From the NCBI GenBank assembly GCA_028564675.1, contig JAOVVO010000174.1, positions 1 through 64,000 on the forward strand: 64,000 nucleotides of DNA, in the 5' to 3' direction. Every line of letters starts with the position of its first letter. The first letter of the stretch is position 1. This document shows positions 28,201 to 39,617 of the stretch, one piece after another. A program made the translations under genes and the position numbers. The notes under the pieces were generated by a model. The model was given only the letters and a program-made list of their open reading frames with translations, had not been told where the DNA came from and did not search any database. The stretch comes from Onchocerca lupi (taxonomy: Eukaryota > Nematoda > Chromadorea > Rhabditida > Onchocercidae).

Positions 28201-31200
28201 TGCTTCCACAACAATGTCGAAGCATATACGTAACTACCTCACTCTGAATGTTAGATTGATAATATTGCTAAATTCGTCGACGTCTTTGTTCTTGGCCGCA
28301 AGAATAGTTCGTTCACTCAGCCAATCGTGATTCTTATAATTGGTTTGAATATCGGGAAATCTTTTTAATCAACTCTTCTTTTGACGTTACTAAATTGCAG
28401 AAGTTATGAGGCAATGAAATTCGTCCTGTGGTCAGATTAATCGACACCTTTCCATTCCCAGTTTCCAGCAACTGATGTGAGAATATTCCAGCTAATCGAT
28501 CGTTTTTGCAGCTGAATACCCATATTTGCAGTAAATTTTAACGTCTTCACTTGTCGCCAAAAAGTAGAGTATTCAGGCAAGCATTTATTTCGTCCGCTGG
28601 TGTCGATCGAGGAATTACAGGTAATGTTTACCTGAAATCTCCTGCAAGCAATATTAATGCGTTCCCAAATGGTTTGATATTTCCAAGCAAATCTTTTAAT
28701 AATCGATCAAGAGCGTCGACCGATTTTTTGTGCGTCATTGTACATTCATCCGAAACAATAAGTTTTCATTTTTGCAATACTTTTTTCATGCCGGATGTTT
28801 TGGAAGTGTTGCATGGGGAGTTTCAATGGACTTTATGCTCAATGGCAATTTCAAAGCGGAATGAGCAGTCCTTCCACCTGGTAGCAATGTTTCAGCTGAT
28901 CCGGACGATGCAAGAGCTAAGCCTACGTCATTTTGGGATCGAACTGTTGCCAGAATTAATCTAATTAGGAACGTTTTACCAATCCCTCCTGGCATATCTA
29001 AAAAAAAGATTTCTCCAACTTCCTTACTGACAGTCTGCATTTGATTGTAAATGCCTTTTTGCTCAAACATTAGCTTAGGAATTTTTGATCGCACATATGA
29101 CAAAAGATCAGTCGTATTGTAATTTTGTCCGCGACTCAATTCTACATCGAACGAAGCAGATCGATTCGGTGATGGCATTCCCAACTGATTGAGAACTTTG
29201 TTCGCTATTTGTAAGCATAAGTTATGGATAGATAAAAATAACAAATAAAGACATAATATGAATAAAATTCCAGAAAGAAGGAAATAGTATCAGTTGCATT
29301 AAATTATAAGTCACCAATACTTCTGATGGATTTGAATATTTAATCTACGGAAAAATGAAGAAAGTTATGAGTTTGTATTTTATTAAGATTAAATTTACAT
29401 CAAATAAAGTTAAATCAGAATTAAGTCGGAGAAGATTAACTGAGCAAAAAGATTGATCCTAAGAAATATTCAAAATTAATATAACAAAATTTCTTTAGAT
29501 TAATTGATGCCTTTTTTCAAACAAATTAAGCTATTTTATATTAAAGAAAAAGCATTTCAAATTCAAATTTTTACAGGTATTTAAAATTTCTTTTTCAGAC
29601 TCGTTACAAATGCAAAAATTTTTATATTTATGTGCCATATCAGAAAGCATTTTAATTCTTTTTATCATTTTTTTTCTTTCTTTCCTTGGATAAATACACG
29701 TAATGTAATAAGCATAGCAATGGAGAGAGAGAGATAGGAGGTAGAGGGAGAATGCGAGAAAAAAAGGAGGGCGGAGTCAATAAATTTCGCTCCCTCACTT
29801 ACTTTTAGTTGTTACGGACACAGTAACACATGAAAAAAAGTAATTATGTTTATATAAAAGCACACATCTATTCGAATGCAAAGTTGTGTCAAGATTTGAA
29901 AAGAATCGGTGGAGAACATGCGGAGATCATTGAGAAGTAACAGATAGCATTTACATTTTTATTCATGTAGATGATGTTAGTAATCAAATCGTTTCAATAA
30001 ATTCACGAACTAATCGTCCTCATTTGCTAATACTTGATTGATATAATCAATATTTTTTCCGATGATTTGTATTTTTATACCACATAATTGTTCCTATTTC
30101 CAACTCGTGATATGCAATTAATGAACATTTGCATATTCATTATGGATTTACCACACGCTATCAGCAAAAATGAATAGAGGACTTCTTAAATTTTAAATTA
30201 CCTTAATCAAATTCATCGCAACATGACCACTACCGCATCCGATATCAATACATACATCGTTGAATTTGGTTAAGTCGAATACTTTATCCGCCACACGATA
30301 AGCTATTTCATCCTAAAATCTGGCCATTAAAAATGCTTTTTCAGTGATTTATACTTTCATAAATGAGCTAGAAAAGTTCATTCTACCAAATTTTCGAAAA
30401 TTAGAAAATTAAAAACGAAGTTAGCCCATCACTAATAAAACCAATCATAAAATCAATCAGAACAAACTCATTATTGCTGAAAATAAGTATCGATTTTTTA
30501 AAAATTACTGATATCAAAGGTTTTGATCAGATAAATGTTTGAACTTATATTTTTATTTTCATTGTCCATTTGAATCATGGATAACCTTATAATTCAACAA
30601 AATATTATTTTAAAAGTCTTACCAATATAAAACAAATTATCTTTCTCCTATACTTTATTCTATTTCATTTTAAAAAGCAGTAAATGTAAAATAAAGATAA
30701 AAACTAGTGGCAATCAATAATGCAGGTTCAGCAAAAATGCACGCAAATGATGAAAACTATTAATGCTGTGGTGTACGATCATTGATTGATTACAACTGAT
30801 CATTTGCTTCGATGCATTTGCATATTTCTGCATATGATTATACATTTCAGTGCCATATGTTAACTTCAATTAGTAAGGTGATAAGTGATTCGTGACAAAA
30901 TTCCAAATTTAACTTTTCAGCAAAATACTGATTAAAAGAAAATAAATATTTCTGCAGGATTTTTCCATGAAAATGAAAATTAAGTAACTGACTTTGACAT
31001 ATTGACAAACATTATAATCATCCAGTTGAGCAGCTCTGTTACGTTGGATTCGCTTTGCTTCACGATCGAAAATTATACCTTCCGAACTGGTGCATAAAAA
31101 TTTTTTATCGATGGCTTCCCTTTTAAGGGATATTTTACCAGAATACTTCCTTGAATTTATTGATAAGTTATGCAACAAACGTAAAACTGTACGAGAACAA

Positions 31201-31217
31201 GGGAGCCATGACGCCAT
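25233..31217 (-). CDS. NDUFAF5: NDUFAF5-like mitochondrial complex I assembly methyltransferase
   Basis: Class I SAM-dependent methyltransferase fold protein. In the characterised family it hydroxylates an arginine of the complex I subunit NDUFS7 in the mitochondrial matrix during assembly. Six exons join in phase to 363 residues, close to the human protein: 31217-30993, 30312-30202, 26649-26432, 26064-25839, 25646-25522, 25419-25233 (stop TAG). The N-terminus is basic and serine-rich, like a mitochondrial presequence. The SAM-binding motif I (DIGCGSGHVA) is at about residues 98-107. Family blocks DLVVSSLSAHWINDLAKW, LIGAML, ELRIALQLAEMERLGG, ISPF, DTDEL, YDLQGM and PAKRGS follow in the right order. 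The start is the ATG one base after a TTTCAG at 31224-31219. Intron 2 is 3.5 kb and contains a Helitron remnant on the same strand. ALG3 lies about 1.2 kb upstream on the same strand. Confidence 0.93.
26864..26951. repeat. Hairpin and duplicated Helitron 3' terminus
   Basis: ACTAGCTGGA at 26864-26873 is the exact inverse of TCCAGCTAGT at 26898-26907, with CGGCCA/TGGCCG arms inside. A further CCAGCTAG occurs at 26943-26950, preceded by a second small hairpin (cacgc/gcgtg). This looks like two tandem copies of a Helitron 3' end. Confidence 0.7.
26865..29250 (-). mobile_element. Decayed Helitron (copy 1) in NDUFAF5 intron 2
   Basis: The element reads on the minus strand. Its 3' end fits Helitron rules: it terminates in CTAG at 26868-26865, followed by a host T, and is preceded by a GC-rich hairpin (arms CGGCCA and TGGCCG). 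It carries a broken Pif1-type helicase gene at 27770-29244. Shared AT-rich tail sequence (26940-27650) matches copy 2 at 51284-52000. The Rep endonuclease part was not found, so the 5' portion is missing or unrecognisable; similarity to copy 2 may extend to about 29830. Confidence 0.75.
27770..29244 (-). pseudogene. Helitron Pif1-like helicase pseudogene (copy 1)
   Basis: 29244-28786 is open for about 152 codons and contains FEQKGIYNQM and a Walker A motif in the context FLDMPGGIGKTFLIRLILA, followed by ASSGSAETLLPGGRTAHSA, all typical of Helitron helicases. After 28786 the frame breaks repeatedly. 28209-27928 encodes the C-terminal region (NPTEFLNSLDLPGDA, IPCIPMIPLGMSFQFK) and then LQFPIRLAFAFTINKAQG and CFSHGQLYVAFSKV down to about 27780, with in-frame stops between. 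Frames change between 28145-27960 and 28209-27928. It is not functional. Confidence 0.85.
29251..30201. other. Remainder of NDUFAF5 intron 2 upstream of the Helitron
   Basis: AT-rich, no coding exon. A GC-richer patch at 29765-29830 (ggcggagtcaataaatttcg) resembles 52994-53050 in the peroxidase intron (ggcacggtcaaaaaattta), so it is probably a 5' piece of the same transposon family. Confidence 0.45.
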
Positions 31218-31218
31218 T

Positions 31219-31224
31219 CTGAAA
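31219..31224 (-). promoter_or_regulatory. Candidate spliced-leader acceptor of NDUFAF5
   Basis: TTTCAG on the minus strand, one base before the ATG at 31217 and preceded by AT-rich DNA. There is no upstream exon that fits the protein, so this is best read as a trans-splice site. Confidence 0.55.
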
Positions 31225-32405
31225 TCAATATGTATTTTCAATCATGAAAATCCCGTTCTAAATGCAAAACTGTAAAGGGACAACAAAATATGCCCACATA
31301 TTGCACTGATTATAATTAACATCGAATTGATCCAAATTAAAAACATTGTGCAAAATACCTCATGAATGACCGATCTTTATTTTATCTTAAAATTAAATAA
31401 GATGTATGGTGCAATCATCGAGAGGTATAAGCATGTTATTTGAAATGATTAAACCTGATAAAGCTTATTATCCATATTAAATAATTTAACTTAATTCATT
31501 TTTACATGCACCTATACCATTCGAACAGAATGTACGTTCATTAATAGAAATTAAGAAAACAAACAAAAAATATCTAAGACTTGGTAAACCAAGAAAACAA
31601 AACAAGAATGTTCGGATAATATAATTTTTAACAAATAATGAAAAACGATTATTCTACTTTGATGCTTCAGAAATACGAACAAAACAGAACAAAAAAACAA
31701 AAGATTAAAAGATCATGTAACAAAAATTAAAAGAATTGTGAAGATGAAATATCAGTTTTAGATATCTTTTTAAGCTACACAAAGCAATCTGTACTATGAT
31801 ACCATTAAAAATCGGTAAGATATTCTAATTAATATTTCCAATAAAACATTTTAACTAATATTCTCATTAAAGACACCCTAATTAATATTCTCATGATAGA
31901 TCGAATTATTATGGATAATAGTTCTGTCTATCAGCAGAAATATTATTATTTATTTAAACTAGGAGTAACATTTCTATCAACAGATAGAACTATGATCCAT
32001 AACAATTTGCTTAATTCATTTGATTCATTCAATGATTTTAACCTTGTGCTTTATTTATTACTATCATCTATAACGAGATCTTATCATCCTAAGCGACCGA
32101 AAATAAAAAGTTGGAGTTTGTCATTGCTTGTTCGCCACTAATTGATCTAATATATAAATCTTGAAAGTTGAATGCTACAAATTCATCCATACTTTTGTCA
32201 ATATCCATCCTTAAGCAACCGCGGTTCCCTCAATATGCGAATCCCTCCCCTTCTTTCTTTTTTTGATTTGACTGCCCTAAAATTTTGCATCTCTTTGATT
32301 GACTCGTCCCTTAAAATTATTAAGATAAACTTGAGTGCATGCTGATATGACATAAGCAAATTTTCATTCCAAGGATCACCTATGAAGAAAAGTAAAAAAA
32401 CAAGT
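31225..32405. other. Spacer between ALG3 and NDUFAF5
   Basis: This holds the ALG3 3' UTR and the 5' region of NDUFAF5. A minus-strand ORF down to 32198 follows a tttcttcatag acceptor-like site at about 32380 (reading DPWNENLLMSYQ). It could be an alternative ALG3 tail or a chance ORF; I see no homology. Confidence 0.4.
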
Positions 32406-35400
32406 TTACATAATTTTATGCCTTTCCAGATTACTATTAGTATAATAATCATGTTTCAATATATAAAATATGGCAATGTGGAAACAGTGAAGCATTGCTG
32501 AACTGACAACTGTGGATGGATAGGTGTTCCAACATATCTCGATTCCAACAAGAATACTGCATCTAAAAACCCATAACTTCTAAAATTCATTTTGATTTTT
32601 TGAATATTGTAACCATCTATAATATAGATAGTTCTATGTAGATACCAATATTTTGGTGTTTACTCTTCTATTAATATCTATCTGTCACAGTGAATTATAC
32701 AGATGACAATCTATACTTCAAAGCAAATAAATGAGCCAAATAATATTATTCTGAACCTCGAATTTGAAACGAAATTGGAGAATTGCACAAATTTTCGATG
32801 TATTTCCATTTCTTGACAAACGTTAATTTTTTAAAGTTGTTTCTAATAGTTAATGTTTTTTAATAAAAGGAAATATACCAAAAACTTATGTAATTTCCAA
32901 TTTCGTCCCAAGTTCAAAGTTCAAGCTAATATTGTTGGAATTTACAAATGAGAATATGATTAAGGAACGTACCGTAAGATTATCGATAATGGCGATACAG
33001 CACCAGTGGATCTGGAAATTTGAATCACATTTAATTTATGTTTATAAAGAAATAAACATAAAAATTTTACATTTCAATATATTTTATTTATGCCAAGATA
33101 TTCCAAATATTTCTCTAATAATGAATTCTGTTAGTATTATATCAATGCATTCAAACAATAGTGGATAAACTAAAAGATTTACTTTTGCGTGGATGTTGCT
33201 CCGCCAGTGAAGAACCAATCATTACTGAACGGTAAACCAGCAAACAGCAAATGAGGCAATGTATAAAAGTACCAACTGTAAAATTGATAATGCAATGACC
33301 GCGCAACGCATATACCGATCAAATTTGCAGTGAACAAAGCTACAAGCATTTCTGAAAATTCTTTAACTACTTCAGAAAATAGAGATCGATTTTTAAATTA
33401 ATATAATCCAGCAAATTACAAATATCGTACTCGATATTTGCGATAACCTGATAAAAGTCATGTTGCTATAATGACATAGAATGAACTAGGAGTTTTTCTT
33501 ATATTTAATGAAAAAATAAATAAAATAAAACAAATAAAAAAAACAAAAAAGAATACCATTAGTGCTTAACAATAATTTGCCATATTTTAATGTTGATAAC
33601 ATATGCATATATCCTCCATATCGCCTAAAACCATTCAATTTCACAATTTTATTATATAAGTAATATTTCGGTTAATCATTTCAAACCGCTTGTTCGATTT
33701 GAAATGGTTCAATTCATCGCCGTAGCCTGATAATACTCCCTATTTTACCTCCTTGTACATAACATATTGAAAAACCCAATTCTTCGATATACTAATGACA
33801 CCTTATATTTGCAAAAATGGATGTAATTATAACAAAATTGAATGAAAAAAAAAAACAATTCCATCAATAGATAATAAGTTCCTTTAGAATCCAGAAAAGA
33901 CTTATAATAAGAGAAGACTAACTCCTACTTGACAAAACTGAAGGTAAATGACATAAAAAATACCTAAACCATAAGCATCCGGCAAGGAAAAGCAAAATAA
34001 GATGAGCAGCTAATAATAACATGTGAAATCGATGATCCAAAAATATCTCCTCTGACAAAAACCGCCAATTCACTGTCCACTTGAAGAGGAAAACTCTGCC
34101 CAAATCGAAAGATCTTTGCAAATATGAGAATGGATCATGCAGCAAGAATGGAAGTGCTAAGATAACCTACGAAACTGGCATATCATCAAAAATAAGAAAA
34201 ATGCAAAAAAAATTTTTAGAATATCAAAATTCTACTTCAAAATCACCATACCTGATAGTATCAGTAGTGATATTTAATTTGACTTTGATAGTAGCAGCAG
34301 GACCTATTTTTGATCTCAATAATATTTGCAAATAACTTATTGTTGAAACTAAAAAACACTTCGAATTAGTTAACTCATATTGAAAACTGTTCACCATAGT
34401 TAACTATTTTGGTATGAGCAAATTAATTTGAAATATTTTTTAGTTTCAAACGATAAGATACTTCTTTAAAAACATAGGATTAATGTCTCCTTTATTCCTA
34501 CCTATGCCTCATTCTCAGAATAAAGCAGCATGAAAAAGAAAAAACTGTGCAAAAGATCTACATTAATTTTCGTGAGTGCTAATTCGTTTACCTGAACCAT
34601 ACCGCATAATGCAATTGTCTTGAATGTATCCCAGTACCCAATATTCAAAAGAAGAATAAACAAAAGTGCTGGAGAAAATAATAACGTATTCATTTTCACT
34701 GAAACGGCCAAACTGAAAATATTATTAATCACTTATATGCAATCATTTGAATAAAATTTTCACAATTTCTCAAATCTTTTAATCAAAATTAATTCATAAT
34801 TGGTAAGACATAAAAAGAGAACCTGTAAAAAATGGAACCAATTCGAAAATGATGGCCAATCCATAAATTGACAGCCAAGTAAAAGAATAACATTGCAACA
34901 GGATCATTGAACAATCGCAGAAGATAGATGGAGTGAATCCGGTATGATATACAACATAGTATAATAAGCACAAACGGAGGAAGCTGAAAAAGAAAAAACG
35001 ATCCTATTCAAAATAATGCTGAATTAATTCACTTGTTTCAGAAAACAAAAATTTAGAAATCTTCATCTTAATGAAAAGATTGATCTGACTACCACTGTAA
35101 GGCTAATTAAAACATTTTCCATCAAGTGACTTAAATTACGCCATTTTAATTTCATTCAATAATCACTGCTATCGATAAAATAATTGAATCTTAAATCAGC
35201 AAAAGTAGTATCGCAAAAAAATTTGAAATAAACATTTCTTTTTTTAAACAATAATATGAAATTTCTCAAAGACTCACTCTGCAACTCATATAGTATATAC
35301 GGAAAACTAATAATAAGCTTGTCAAATACAAAAATTGGAAAATATATTGCGCTGTACGGATATCTTTTCCTGCACTGGTGATACGAGAAAGGATTAAATA

Positions 35401-36145
35401 AAACCAAATATGGCCAGCCGGATACCTGTAAATCATTTGATCACACTCATTTCAAAAATTAAACAGTATAATCTTTGCAATGAAACCTATCCGTCTTGAT
35501 AGAAAGACTTTTCTCAGATTATCAATCGCTAATTCATTAACATTATCAGTCACTTTATCGCTGCACAATCTATCAGAAAACTCGCCTAGATTCCGAGATA
35601 GTTATATGCTGAAAGAATTAAAACAACTGAATGTTAGATATGTCTAATGTCATTAAAATCTTCAAATCTAACAATCCTTCAAGCCAAACAATCCAACAAT
35701 CCTTCAAGAATTGCACAGAAACGTAAATTTCTACCCAACAATCCTTCAAGAATTGCACAGAAACGTAAATTTCTTCAAAGGAAAAAAAAATCTTTTTTTG
35801 AGATAAATTTGAAAATTAACTAACACGATAGGACCAGTATCACCTTCAATTTTTGAGTAATTACGAATTCCACGTTCATAGCAGCTCACTTGTTGTATAT
35901 AAGTAGACCAGTCTATTTCGGTATCTGCAAAAACTGCTTTTTTTATCAGATGCATAAACCATTCAGAGAATTAGTCTAATATTTTTGTTTGACACCAAGT
36001 CTTTTACAACATAAAAAATAAACTTACACGGTACTTTCCGGATGACTAATGTACATAAAATAGCATCAAATATCCATAGCAATGATGCAAATATTTTAAA
36101 ATTTACTGGATTGATGTGAAATAAAAATGTGATAAATGAAGACAT
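32406..36145 (-). CDS. ALG3: ALG3, Dol-P-Man:Man5GlcNAc2-PP-Dol alpha-1,3-mannosyltransferase
   Basis: Multi-pass ER membrane GT58 enzyme. It adds the first lumenal mannose, from dolichol-phosphate mannose, to the lipid-linked N-glycan precursor. Nine exons join in phase to 414 residues: 36145-36028, 35924-35825, 35425-35278, 34983-34823, 34712-34592, 34166-33964, 33624-33557, 33351-33183, 32562-32406 (stop TAA). Diagnostic blocks in order: YTEIDWSTYI, EGDTGPIVYPAGH, KDIRTAQYIF, YRIHSIYLLRLFNDPVAM, SLAVSVKMN, SFDLGRVFLFKWTVNWRFL, NLIGICVARSLHYQFYSWYF and GIEICWNTYPSTVVSSA. Length and order agree with the animal family and I see no break. The start ATG follows a TTTCAG immediately, fitting trans-splicing. 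The gene is divergent from the histone deacetylase gene about 3.4 kb away. Confidence 0.95.
35693..35775. repeat. 42-bp tandem duplication in an ALG3 intron
   Basis: 35693-35734 is repeated at 35735-35774 almost exactly (core ccttcaagaattgcacag). It lies between exons 2 and 3 of ALG3. Confidence 0.85.
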
Positions 36146-36151
36146 CTGAAA
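36146..36151 (-). promoter_or_regulatory. Candidate spliced-leader acceptor of ALG3
   Basis: TTTCAG on the minus strand directly abuts the ATG at 36145-36143. No upstream coding exon is needed, because the protein already begins where the family does. Confidence 0.6.
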
Positions 36152-39100
36152 TGAAAAATAAGTCAAGTAAACTATCTTCTATACAGTAAATTTACTATAT
36201 CATCAAGATTTCCTGAAAGATCGAGTACTAGAGCAACAAAAAAATAATATCATGAATTCCAATAAATCCTCGGAAGATAAAATATTAAATACTTCACTTT
36301 AGCAAATAATATTGTCATTATATACAATAGAAACCAAATAACAATTTCATTCCCATTATCAACTAAATATTCCTAATGATGGTATATTGAGTATCAGCAT
36401 AAAATAATATTATCGATTATTACAGTACTAAATTCAGATCTCTGCCAATCTTGAGATTTCCGCATATCTATATAATCATTTTGAGATAAAATATATTCTT
36501 ACGTCTGTGATGATTTTCTAAATAGCAGTCCGAAAAAATTTTTCATACTTTTCCCAAAATTATAACGGCAAATAGTATGACCAAATAATCATAATACAGG
36601 ATGATAATTAGAAAATATATCTTGTATTCAATTTCTAATTTAAAGTTATTTCTACCTAATTCACTGGTTTCTCATGATTTATGTTTTTATGACCGCCAAT
36701 TTTGATAAATTAGTGATATACTGATAAATCAGTGACAATGAAAAACAAAAATCATCTCCAGAGAATGCCGAACTACCAATCAAAACACCATCCCCGCCTC
36801 CCCCCCATCTATTCAAAATCATCGCATGCTCCAACCTCGCAGTGCCATTGTAACGGATCAATTACCAGTAACGGTTGTTAACCGCGGGATATTAAAATTG
36901 CATTCGAAATTACTATGTATATTCTGAAAGGTTTTGTTAGTGGTTTGATTTTAACTTCTCATATTATTATGCTATTTCATCTCTTAATTTCCTTCTTATA
37001 CGATAGAAATGGACCGCTCTTTTTTAATATTTTCTGTCTCTAGCATATAACACATGCTATTTTCTGACTTCTCTACAACCACACCAGGAATAGTTAAAAA
37101 ATCCCAACAAAACAAGTAAATACTGCTATATATATTAGTTTTTTATTAATTTCTTCATGTTCATTTTCATTTATCATGTAGCATTTTTATTATTGGAATT
37201 TTATTGTGAGGAATTTGAAATTTACAAGAAATTCATACATCAGTACTCTAACATTTCAATGATATATATGATGGTGATTTGAGAATAAATTAAAATTTCA
37301 ATTTATTCGATCGATAATTTCAAATTTTTGAAACTAAAATTTCACCAATAATCTTGCATAGTCTAAAATTTATTATCTGAAACGGAATTAAAATTTCGAA
37401 ACATTGCCTCACCACAGAATACGGCTGATTAAGTTTGCTACTTAACAAAAAATCAGAAAAGATTCAAATATCATTTAAATTAATCTAAATGTAGCTGAAA
37501 ATATTCTAATTCAGAGAATATTGGTAATCATATAAACGAATGAAAGATAAATTCTGAAACAAGTCCGTTAAAAAATTCGATTAAAGATTATAAAATTCAA
37601 CAAATAACCAATAGATTGATTGATTGTTTTATTTCGATATAAAAAAACAATCAATTTCCCTATCCTTTTGTTTTGTTCTTATTCTATTGTTAACAAAAAA
37701 TCATACCAAAAACCTAATTAAATGGAACAAAAGAATAATAATTATTCGAATAATTACTCTTATTCTTTTGCTTCATTTAATTAGATTTTTGATATAATTT
37801 TTGTTATTTTCACGGAAGAAAGCACATAATTGAATAGTGTAAAATAATAAAAAAAAAAAGTATTAATTTATTTGAATTAATTAAACTCTAGATCATATTT
37901 GAAGTGAATAAGAATGAATATACTTTTACTTAATTTTAAATTGTTGAGCTTCTATTACAAATCGTAGTAATTAATACGATAAAAATTAGCACAATATGCT
38001 TCTTGAATTTTAGAAATGTTGAAAATAAGTTATGCGTGAAGATCTCTTAAATATATATGTTTCAACATTTATTTATCAATGAAAAAATTTAAAACTTATA
38101 AAGCAAATCAATATAATATTTATTATTCAAGTAGTGATAGGTTATTATATATAACCAATAATGGATTCAATTAATTGTTAAAATCAATTGATTAATTTCA
38201 ATTAATATATAAATGTTTACATGGCTACCAATTGATTAGTTTTTTTCTTTTTTTTTCTTTTTTTTTTTTATTTTATTAAATTACCAAAGTACTGCATGAA
38301 TTTTTTATTTTTTTGGATCGAAATTGTATAATGCATTCGAAAGAATGGGATTGCATGAAAAAATTAATGAATTATCTAAATATGGGCTCTACATATGAAA
38401 TTATATCATTAAGATTCCTAATGATAAACTTCACGATTATTTTATGCTGAACAGACGAAAATGAGCTAGAATAAGTCATTAAATATGAAAAATGATACTG
38501 ATATCACCACATCGAGCATCATTTCCTTAATTTATCATTTGTAAAAGGAATGCAGAAGGAATCGAGAAGAAGAAGAAGATAAAAAGCTGAATCAACATTC
38601 CATGATAATTCAGTCGATGTACTTCAAAAGATTCGACACCATTTTCAGTTAATTTAGCTTTTCTTCCTTTTTTTTTTTTTTAACATTTGACATGAAATAA
38701 AATTTTGCTCCTTTTTTTATCTTTTATTATTATTAAAACAATAAAAAAAATTGCATAAAATAATTAATTAGAAAAAATTTTTGTATATCTAGCAAAGCAA
38801 TTTTTTTCCATCATTTTTGAATTCTGCCACTTTTTTAGCGTTTCTTTTATGTCAATTAAAGAAAGCTCATTTCTTTATTTGAACATCGCAATTATTTACT
38901 TTTTATGTTATATTTTTATTAAGGAAAATATTCAGTTTTTTAGTGTTAATTGTTTTCTACTAAGTAAATATTGCTCCAGAAGATTTATTCTGAGAAATTA
39001 TATAGTAGATGTATTTACAAACTAGTCTTTTTTTCCACGTTGATTATAATTGTTGTTAACTCTCTCATAGAAAAATTTAAGTGGAAAATAAATTATTCAT

Positions 39101-39574
39101 GTAAAATATTTCTCAAAAATCCTCACAGTAAGAGGATTGAAAAGAATATTTTAGTATCTCAAGTGTTTACCATATATACAATTTCAATCTTTCCATCATT
39201 CGATTCATTATCATCGTCAGATCTGGTTGTAGCTTTATTTACTCCATTGCAATGTATTTTTTGCTAAATTTATAACGATAATTTTATAATAATTATAATA
39301 TATCTATTTTATTATTAACAATTCAACAAGTCTAGATAAAACTACCGACAGTTTATTTCATGAAAGAAATGATAATTTAAAATAAAATTTAACTTTTTCT
39401 TGCATTTGAAAAGGTAAACAATGAATCACTTGAGTTGTCATTTGATTTTCATACATATCAAAAATACCACTTTATTTATCTTTTTACCTTCATACCTCTT
39501 CATTTCTGTTAAATCAATCAAAACGTCTCACAATTCTACCAATTACTTGTAAATCAATTAATAAGTTTCAAGCA
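36152..39574. other. Divergent intergenic region between ALG3 and the histone deacetylase
   Basis: About 3.4 kb of AT-rich DNA. No exon chain is supported on either strand. It should include the promoters of the two divergently transcribed genes. Confidence 0.5.
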
Positions 39575-39584
39575 TTTTTTGCAG
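39575..39584 (+). promoter_or_regulatory. Candidate spliced-leader acceptor of the histone deacetylase
   Basis: TTTTTTGCAG at 39575-39584, followed by 33 nt that are in frame with the first Met at 39618. It may be a trans-splice site giving a 33-nt leader, or a cis acceptor if an unrecognised exon lies upstream. Confidence 0.5.
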
Positions 39585-39617
39585 TCTTTACAACAAATAA
39601 TACAATTGAAATCAATA

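Noticed and set aside
28106..28964. Plus-strand ORFs at 28106-28330 and 28551-28964
   Set aside because: They are antisense to the Helitron helicase remnant; the recognisable protein similarity is on the minus strand.
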